Shown here piece by piece: positions 59,308 through 64,000 of a DNA stretch of 64,000 bases. Both the position numbers and the translations under genes were made by a program. Location: positions 3,514,501-3,578,500 of the forward strand of contig NZ_JAPDUW010000001.1 of NCBI RefSeq assembly GCF_026015295.1, read 5' to 3'. Source of the DNA: Segatella copri (GTDB taxonomy: Bacteria > Bacteroidota > Bacteroidia > Bacteroidales > Bacteroidaceae). The first letter of the stretch is position 1. Each line of letters starts with the position of its first letter. Under the pieces are notes generated by a model, which did no database searches, was not told the DNA's origin, and was given only the letters and a program-made list of their open reading frames with translations.

Positions 59308-60099
59308 ATGAAAAAGATTTTTACTTTGATTGCTGCTGCCTTGATGGCAGTTAACGTGAGTGCAGCTAACAAGGTGCTGAAGATTACTGGCACCGCTGAC
59401 AAGGCTAATGCTTGGGATAGCCAGTGTTTTATCAACCTTAAGAATCTAGAGAAGGGCAAGCCTTATGTCGTGAAGTTTGATGTGTACACTACAGCTGGTA
59501 CCGAATTCAAAATCGGAACAGAGGCTATTGACGAGACTCAGACAGAGCATATGACGGAGTGGAATGCTTCTGCAGTGTTCAGTTATACTGAGGAACTTAC
59601 CTTGACTAATCAAAAGTCAGAGGCAGTAATAAACTTCCCTGGTAAGACCACGGTTACTTGTCACTCCCACTGTACTGCAAAGCCAGGAATGGAGATAGAT
59701 CATACAAATGGTAATACCAAAAATTGTGATCCGGAAATTTTGGAGAATTATGAGTATGCTGCTACTGCACTCTTGCTGAATGTAGGAAAGATGCCTAAGG
59801 ATGCAGCCATCTATATTGGTAGCATTAAGGTGTATGATGCAGATGGCACCCTCCTTTCAACAGAGAATTTTGATAATGCAACAGTTGGTGAGTATGATAC
59901 TAATAAGACTGTTCACTATCCAGGTTGGCAGAATGCTGCTACATTTGAAATTGTAGAAGAGCCTACTACAGGCATTTCTAAAATTGAGAGTGCAAATGTA
60001 GCTAAGGATGGCAAGTGCTTCAACCTCGCTGGTCAGCAGGTAGGTAAGGGTTACAAGGGCATTGTGATCAAGAATGGTAAAAAGATGGTTATCAAGTAA
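59308..60099 (+). CDS. Secreted carbohydrate-binding-like protein with C-terminal sorting-type tail
   Basis: 263 aa. Signal peptide 1-19 (N-V-S-A-A). The body is a jelly-roll resembling CBM4/22 modules (G-K-P-Y-V-V-K-F-D-V-Y-T-T-A-G-T-E-F, A-A-T-A-L-L-L-N-V-G-K, A-A-I-Y-I-G-S-I-K-V-Y-D). No catalytic domain. The tail C-F-N-L-A-G-Q-Q-V ... G-I-V-I-K-N-G-K-K-M-V-I-K resembles type IX-type sorting tails. It starts the two-gene operon with the esterase (3 nt gap) and is under the shared operator, so xylan binding is likely but unproven. Confidence 0.7.
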   Translation: MKKIFTLIAAALMAVNVSAANKVLKITGTADKANAWDSQCFINLKNLEKGKPYVVKFDVYTTAGTEFKIGTEAIDETQTEHMTEWNASAVFSYTEELTLTNQKSEAVINFPGKTTVTCHSHCTAKPGMEIDHTNGNTKNCDPEILENYEYAATALLLNVGKMPKDAAIYIGSIKVYDADGTLLSTENFDNATVGEYDTNKTVHYPGWQNAATFEIVEEPTTGISKIESANVAKDGKCFNLAGQQVGKGYKGIVIKNGKKMVIK

Positions 60100-60102
60100 T
60101 AG

Positions 60103-62337
60103 ATGAGACGTTTTACAATGCTCGCATCTCTCCTCATGGTTCTGTGCCTACAAATGGCGGCACAGACCTGGGAAGATGTAAAAGTGGGGACTTCTACTCG
60201 CAAGACCCTCACTTATGTACCAAGGAATGTAGAGAAATCACCAGCTCTGGTGATTTCTCTTCATGGTATGAATCAGGACCCTGGGTTTCAGCAGAATCAG
60301 ACGCAATGGAATGCGCTGGCTGATACCGAGGGTTTTATTGTTACTTATCCGCTGGGTAATAACAGAATGTGGGATACCAGCGGTATGGGTGATGTGATGT
60401 TTGTGGAGGCTGTCATGAAGGATATGGAGCTGAAGCACCATGTGGACAAGAACCGCATCTATCTCTCGGGTTTCTCTATGGGTAGCTGGCTGGGGTATCA
60501 TTGTCTGGAAACGCTTGGCGATCAGATTGCTGCCTTCGGACCAGTAAGCGGTGTGGATATCGGTGAGCAGCCTAGAGCTAACCGCATGGTGCCTATCATG
60601 CATATTCACGGAACCGCTGATGATGTGTTCAAATATACGGGCGATCCTCATCACATGGCTGGCGGTTATCCTAGTATTGAGGAATATGTAAAGAAGTGGG
60701 CAGCCTACGAAGGTTGTGATACAAGCAATCCGCAGGTAATCCGTCCTTATCCTGCCGGCAGAAATACTGCAAATGATACCCGTACTATATATAATAATGT
60801 GAACGATGATGTAGAAGTGAACCTTATCTCTATTGACGGTAAGGGACATTGGCATTCCAACGAAGCAAACGGGGTAAATTCTACCCAGAAACTGTGGAAC
60901 TTCTTCAAGCGTCATCAGTTGAACCAGCATTCTACTCCAGATCCTAATTTTCAGATTTATCTTTGTTTCGGACAGTCGAACATGGAGGGTAATGCCGTTA
61001 TCGAGGCCCAGGATAAGACGGGTGTGAACCCTCGTTTCATGGCAATGTATACGCTCGATAATGCCAGTGCCGGATGGACAAAAGGCAAATGGCATACTGC
61101 TACTCCGCCTCAGGCTCGTCCTTACACCCGTCTGTCGGTAGTAGATTATTTCGGAAGAAAGATGGTTGATAATCTGTCTGACGAGGTGAAGGTGGGAACC
61201 ATCACCGTAGCTGTAGGCGGTGCTAGCATCGATCTCTTCGATAAGGATAAGTATCAGTCTTATCTCAATGATGCCAATACACCCGACTGGCTCCGCAATT
61301 ATGCCAAGGAGTATGGCGGTAATCCTTACGCCCGTCTTATCGAGTTGGCTAAGATAGCACAGAAGAGTGGTGTTATCAAGGGCATCCTGCTGCATCAGGG
61401 CGAAACCAACAACTGCGATCAGACCTGGCCTTCTAAGGTAAAGAAGATTTATGAGGATATTCTTGCTGACCTGGGACTTGATGCCAAGAATGTGCCATTG
61501 CTCGTGGGCGAGTTGGGACAGAAAGATCAGGGCGCAGCCTGCTGGGGACATAATGCCATCATCGACAATATCGCAGCTACGATTCCTACTGCTCATGTGG
61601 TTTCTTCCAAGGATTGTCCGCTGCAGAGCGATAAACTCCATTTCACAGCAGAGGGCTATCGTATGTTTGGTAAGCGTTATGCCGATGTGATGCTCGAACT
61701 TCTGGGTGTGGTACCTGTGGAAAACCGCAACTATTTCATCCGTTACGAGAGTACTGTGGGCGAGAACCTCTGGGACCGTCAGGCTGTCTACACCTTGCCA
61801 AAGGCTTTGGAGAAGGGTGCCAAGTATTCGCTGACCATGAAGATGAGAACTTCAGCAGATTGCGCTGAGCTGGGATTCTGGCCTATCTGGAATGCAAGTG
61901 AAAACAAGAACCAGTGGGGTGGAAGTGATGATGTGCAGTATGAGGCAGCCTATCCTATAGAGGCTGGCGACTGGAAGACGCTGACCTGGAATTTCACAGC
62001 CAACTTCACCTTGGATACCTTCCAGTTTGTATTTGGCAAATACGGTGGTACACTCGATATTGACGACATGGTGTTGGTGAAGGAAGGAACATCAGAGAAT
62101 CTGATAGCCAACGCCGATTTCTCAGCCCGCAATATTCAGGGCTGGAGCATCAACTGGAAAGGTCCAAGCTATTTTCTTGACAACGAAGCCTATGCATCAA
62201 CAGGCATCGAGAAGCCAGCTGTGGCAACCATGATGAAATCTGCGGATAAGGCATACTACACCCTTCAAGGTGTGAAGGTTATTCGTCCTACCAAGGGTAT
62301 CTATATCCATGGTGGTAAGAAAATCGTGATTAAATAA
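60103..62337 (+). CDS. Multidomain CE1-CE6 acetylxylan/feruloyl esterase with CBM
   Basis: 744 aa. Signal peptide 1-20 (Q-M-A-A-Q). CE1 domain (about 25-275): H-G-M-N-Q-D, nucleophile Ser125 in G-F-S-M-G, H-G-T-A-D-D and G-K-G-H-W-H. SGNH/CE6 domain (about 283-530): Ser292 in F-G-Q-S-N-M-E-G, H-Q-G-E-T-N, and Asp510/His513 in D-K-L-H-F-T-A-E-G-Y. Then a CBM4/22-like module (about 540-700) very like the one inserted in the GH10 xylanase (F-V-F-G-K-Y-G-G-T-L-D-I-D-D-M-V-L). A C-terminal tail G-I-Y-I-H-G-G-K-K-I-V-I-K closes it. It should remove acetyl and perhaps feruloyl groups from xylan. Last gene of the locus. Confidence 0.9.
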   Translation: MRRFTMLASLLMVLCLQMAAQTWEDVKVGTSTRKTLTYVPRNVEKSPALVISLHGMNQDPGFQQNQTQWNALADTEGFIVTYPLGNNRMWDTSGMGDVMFVEAVMKDMELKHHVDKNRIYLSGFSMGSWLGYHCLETLGDQIAAFGPVSGVDIGEQPRANRMVPIMHIHGTADDVFKYTGDPHHMAGGYPSIEEYVKKWAAYEGCDTSNPQVIRPYPAGRNTANDTRTIYNNVNDDVEVNLISIDGKGHWHSNEANGVNSTQKLWNFFKRHQLNQHSTPDPNFQIYLCFGQSNMEGNAVIEAQDKTGVNPRFMAMYTLDNASAGWTKGKWHTATPPQARPYTRLSVVDYFGRKMVDNLSDEVKVGTITVAVGGASIDLFDKDKYQSYLNDANTPDWLRNYAKEYGGNPYARLIELAKIAQKSGVIKGILLHQGETNNCDQTWPSKVKKIYEDILADLGLDAKNVPLLVGELGQKDQGAACWGHNAIIDNIAATIPTAHVVSSKDCPLQSDKLHFTAEGYRMFGKRYADVMLELLGVVPVENRNYFIRYESTVGENLWDRQAVYTLPKALEKGAKYSLTMKMRTSADCAELGFWPIWNASENKNQWGGSDDVQYEAAYPIEAGDWKTLTWNFTANFTLDTFQFVFGKYGGTLDIDDMVLVKEGTSENLIANADFSARNIQGWSINWKGPSYFLDNEAYASTGIEKPAVATMMKSADKAYYTLQGVKVIRPTKGIYIHGGKKIVIK

Positions 62338-62343
62338 CAAACT

Positions 62344-62620
62344 GAAGTTTCGCATGTGGTTTAAGTACGGGCTGAAGGTCCAAAAGCTCCAGAAGCAGCA
62401 CGCCCTGAAAGGGCAGAAGCTCCTAGCCCAGGGCATCGCCCTGGGTATAATGGCAATCAGTAAGGCGCCCTGTAAGGGCAAAAGCTTTATATTTTGTCTG
62501 GAGTTTTAAAGCTTTTGCCCTTACAGGGCGACAGGTTTGCGTCCGTAATTACCCAGGGCGATGCCCTGGGCTAGGAGCTTCTGCCCTTTCAGGGCGTATG
62601 GGGCTTACATGCGAAACTTC
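62344..62620. repeat. Inverted pair of REP elements (copies B and C) bounded by 14-bp inverted repeats
   Basis: Copy B (62398-62488, plus orientation) and copy C (62510-62599, minus orientation) are the same element as 23895-23997. The pair is enclosed by GAAGTTTCGCATGT (62344-62357) and its exact reverse complement (62607-62620). The whole 277 bp is thus one large palindrome. It lies directly after the esterase gene. The rest of the 62338-62749 gap holds only the terminator at 62670. Confidence 0.85.
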
Positions 62621-62669
62621 TGTAACGAATTAATCTATATAATATAAATATTAAACAAATGGTATAAAA

Positions 62670-62706
62670 AATCCCAGAATCGCTTTTCCAAGCGGATCTG
62701 GGATTT
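62670..62706. terminator. Bidirectional hairpin terminator
   Basis: AATCCCAGA pairs with TCTGGGATT, extended by CGCTT/AAGCG. It has A-rich and T-rich flanks and lies between the REP pair and the Rpn-like gene. Confidence 0.75.
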
Positions 62707-62749
62707 ATTATGGTGATATTTGTCATCAATATCTCCGCTATTATATTTT

Positions 62750-63208
62750 TTATGTATTGCTCAGATTCTTAATGATTTCCAAAGGTAGCTGGGTAGCTTT
62801 GGAAACCTGTTCGGCAGAAAGTCCCATTGCCAGCAATCGTTGTGCTGTTTCTGTGTTGGCCTCATGCTTGCCTTCTGCTCTACCTTTCTCCATACCTTTT
62901 TCCATACCTTTCTCCATGCCTTTCTCCATGCCTTTTTCCATACCTTCTTCCATTCCTTTCTGATATCTGTCATCCAGAAGGGTTCTTTCAACACTTACCG
63001 AATCCCAAAACTTGTCATAGGCTCTGAGCTCGGCATCTGTAAAACCGGAAATCTCCAGTTCTTCTGTTGTCGGCAGATATTGTTGCTGTCGTATCAGTTC
63101 ATCTTCATTGAGTGACTGAAGGGTATTCAGAAGGTTTTTCAATCGATCGGGATGATTGCCGAATATCTTCTTGAACGTAAGGTCTGCCTTAGGATCTAAG
63201 TACTTCAT
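62750..63208 (-). pseudogene. Internally deleted Rpn-family nuclease/transposase-like gene with MEKG repeats
   Basis: 152 codons from M-K-Y-L-D-P-K-A-D-L-T-F-K-K-I-F-G-N-H-P-D, the standard start of PD-(D/E)XK Rpn-family proteins (normally about 300 aa). After about 35 residues it jumps to the C-terminal F-T-D-A-E-L-R-A-Y-D-K-F-W-D-S-V-S-V-E-R-T. The catalytic middle is missing without a frameshift. Five consecutive M-E-K-G units (12-bp repeats, about 62892-62951) precede the end. The promoter (63236-63267) is intact, so a short protein may still be made, but nuclease activity is not expected. Confidence 0.72.
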
Positions 63209-63235
63209 AACCATCTGTTTTAAAATTCTATAGCG

Positions 63236-63267
63236 CAAAGTTACGGTTTTATTTTCATATCTGCAAG
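63236..63267 (-). promoter_or_regulatory. Promoter of the Rpn-like gene
   Basis: On the minus strand: CTTG (63264-63267), 20-nt spacer, TAACTTTG (63236-63243). It supports the start at 63208. Confidence 0.7.
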
Positions 63268-63324
63268 GGATTTCTGGGAAAAGTTTATGAAAAAGTAAGA
63301 GATTGCGTTTCTTATGTGACAGGA

Positions 63325-63368
63325 CAAGGGTCTATATGCCACGATGACAAGTGGTGTATAGACCCTTG
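63325..63368. terminator. Perfect 12-bp hairpin, terminator-like
   Basis: CAAGGGTCTATA pairs with TATAGACCCTTG, with an inner CCAC/GTGG stem. T-runs are weak. It lies in the gap 63209-63575, which otherwise holds the Rpn promoter and REP copy D. Confidence 0.6.
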
Positions 63369-63468
63369 ATTATATGGAGATTTTCGTAATCTACATCTCC
63401 GCTTTCAGCATCTTTATCTCCTCTGTCGAAGGAAAAAGAAGAAGCAGAACGTAGGCTAAACGCAAGCA

Positions 63469-63560
63469 GCACGCCCTGAAAGGGCAGAAGCTCCTAGCCC
63501 AGGGCATCGCCCTGGGTATGATAGCAAACAGCAAGGCGCCCTGTAAGGGCAAAAGCCTTA
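63469..63560 (+). repeat. REP element, copy D, next to the transposase gene
   Basis: Same three-hairpin element as at 23895 and 62398, nearly identical in the first 50 bp and diverged in the spacer before the third hairpin. It lies 15 bp beyond the 3' end of the Y1 transposase gene. Confidence 0.88.
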
Positions 63561-63575
63561 CAACACCAATCTTCC

Positions 63576-64000
63576 TTAATCCCGGAACACGAATTTTTCA
63601 TTATATTCCACATTATATAATTCCAAGAATGCTCTATATTCCTCTGCAAACGAATGCTTGGTGTGATGCTCTTTCTGATTATCAATATATTGCGATGTTT
63701 TGTCCACAACGGATTGACTGATGGAATATGCGGCATAACCACCCTGCCATGCGAAAAAATGATAATAACCCGGATCAAGGTCCTTTATCCATCTACTGCT
63801 GTTTCGCTTGATTTCCTCAACTATTTCGGAAATCGTGACATCTTTTGATAATATGAACAATACATGAACATGATCGCCTATACCACCAGCCTTTATCTCG
63901 GTACATCCCGCTGTCTTTACAAGTTTGCCGATATAACAATGGAGTCGTTCCAAATCATTTTCACGGATTTGGGGGCTCGTTGATTTGATGTGGAAAATCA
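63576..64000 (-). CDS. Y1 (IS200/IS605, RAYT-like) transposase, 5' end beyond the window
   Basis: The frame is open to the right edge. The visible part reads I-F-H-I-K-S-T-S-P-Q-I-R-E-N-D, the TnpA N-terminal strand, so the TTG at 63953 is not the start. About 140 residues are seen. The metal-binding HUH motif is G-D-H-V-H-V-L-F, and the catalytic Tyr region is Q-G-G-Y-A-A-Y-S-I-S-Q-S, followed by V-V-D-K-T-S-Q-Y-I-D-N-Q-K-E-H-H. Y1 transposases move single-stranded DNA; RAYT members act on REP palindromes. REP copy D lies at its 3' end and B/C 1 kb away. No tnpB is present. Confidence 0.88.
   Translation of the reverse strand, partial: IFHIKSTSPQIRENDLERLHCYIGKLVKTAGCTEIKAGGIGDHVHVLFILSKDVTISEIVEEIKRNSSRWIKDLDPGYYHFFAWQGGYAAYSISQSVVDKTSQYIDNQKEHHTKHSFAEEYRAFLELYNVEYNEKFVFRD

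Noticed and set aside
62398..62599. REP copies taken as a CRISPR array
   Set aside because: There are only two copies in opposite orientation, each with internal palindromes, and no regular spacers.
62891..62951. Tandem 12-bp units that look like a short CRISPR or VNTR array
   Set aside because: The units are adjacent, without spacers, and encode M-E-K-G inside a reading frame; no cas genes are nearby.

Overview
The window comes from a gut-type Bacteroidota genome, most like Prevotella/Segatella copri. The support is the promoter style (TAnnTTTG -7 boxes, often with TTTG or TTG about 20 nt upstream), two SusC/SusD pairs, a hybrid two-component regulator, an Mfa-type fimbrial operon, and secreted proteins that end in a short G-x-x-I-x-x-G-K-K-x-V-x-K tail. 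No tRNA, rRNA, CRISPR array or plasmid function was seen.

Layout. 1-9 kb: a partial surface-protein gene, an RlpA-like protein, a PEP/pyruvate-binding-domain protein fused to receiver-like domains, a FucP-type sugar transporter, class II fructose-bisphosphate aldolase, a small lipoprotein and a thioredoxin-fold protein. 9.2-20.1 kb (minus strand): a seven-gene fimbrial operon (DUF3575, DUF3868/OmpA-like, Mfa1-like shaft, Mfa2-like anchor and three further fimbrillin-like lipoproteins). A divergent gene at 20.5 kb encodes a membrane-embedded LuxR-type regulator. 21.6-32.7 kb: housekeeping genes (nnr, hpt, adk, obgE, pgeF, an M23 peptidase, a stand-alone AICAR transformylase, rplS and a 5'-nucleotidase split into two genes in reversed order).

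32.7-62.3 kb is a xylan/arabinoxylan utilisation locus. It holds a GH43, a hybrid two-component sensor, a GH5, two SusC/SusD pairs, a SusE-position lipoprotein, a GH10 xylanase interrupted by carbohydrate-binding modules, a small secreted protein, a GH43-CBM6, a carbohydrate-binding protein and a CE1-CE6-CBM esterase. Five promoters in this locus carry the same operator-like pattern: half-sites 21 bp apart, with the proximal one a fixed 26 bp before the -7 box at four of them. This is probably the binding site of the hybrid regulator. A 4.3-kb part (54.8-59.06 kb) is bounded by a perfect 29-bp direct repeat. It carries an AAA ATPase, the GH43-CBM6 gene and a truncated DUF1593 gene, the last two with different codon use.

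62.3-64 kb: palindromic REP elements, a decayed Rpn-family gene with a tandem 12-bp repeat, and a Y1 (IS200/RAYT-like) transposase that runs off the window. One REP copy lies next to the transposase gene, two form a large inverted pair, and one lies 40 kb away between hpt and adk, so this looks like a RAYT/REP system.
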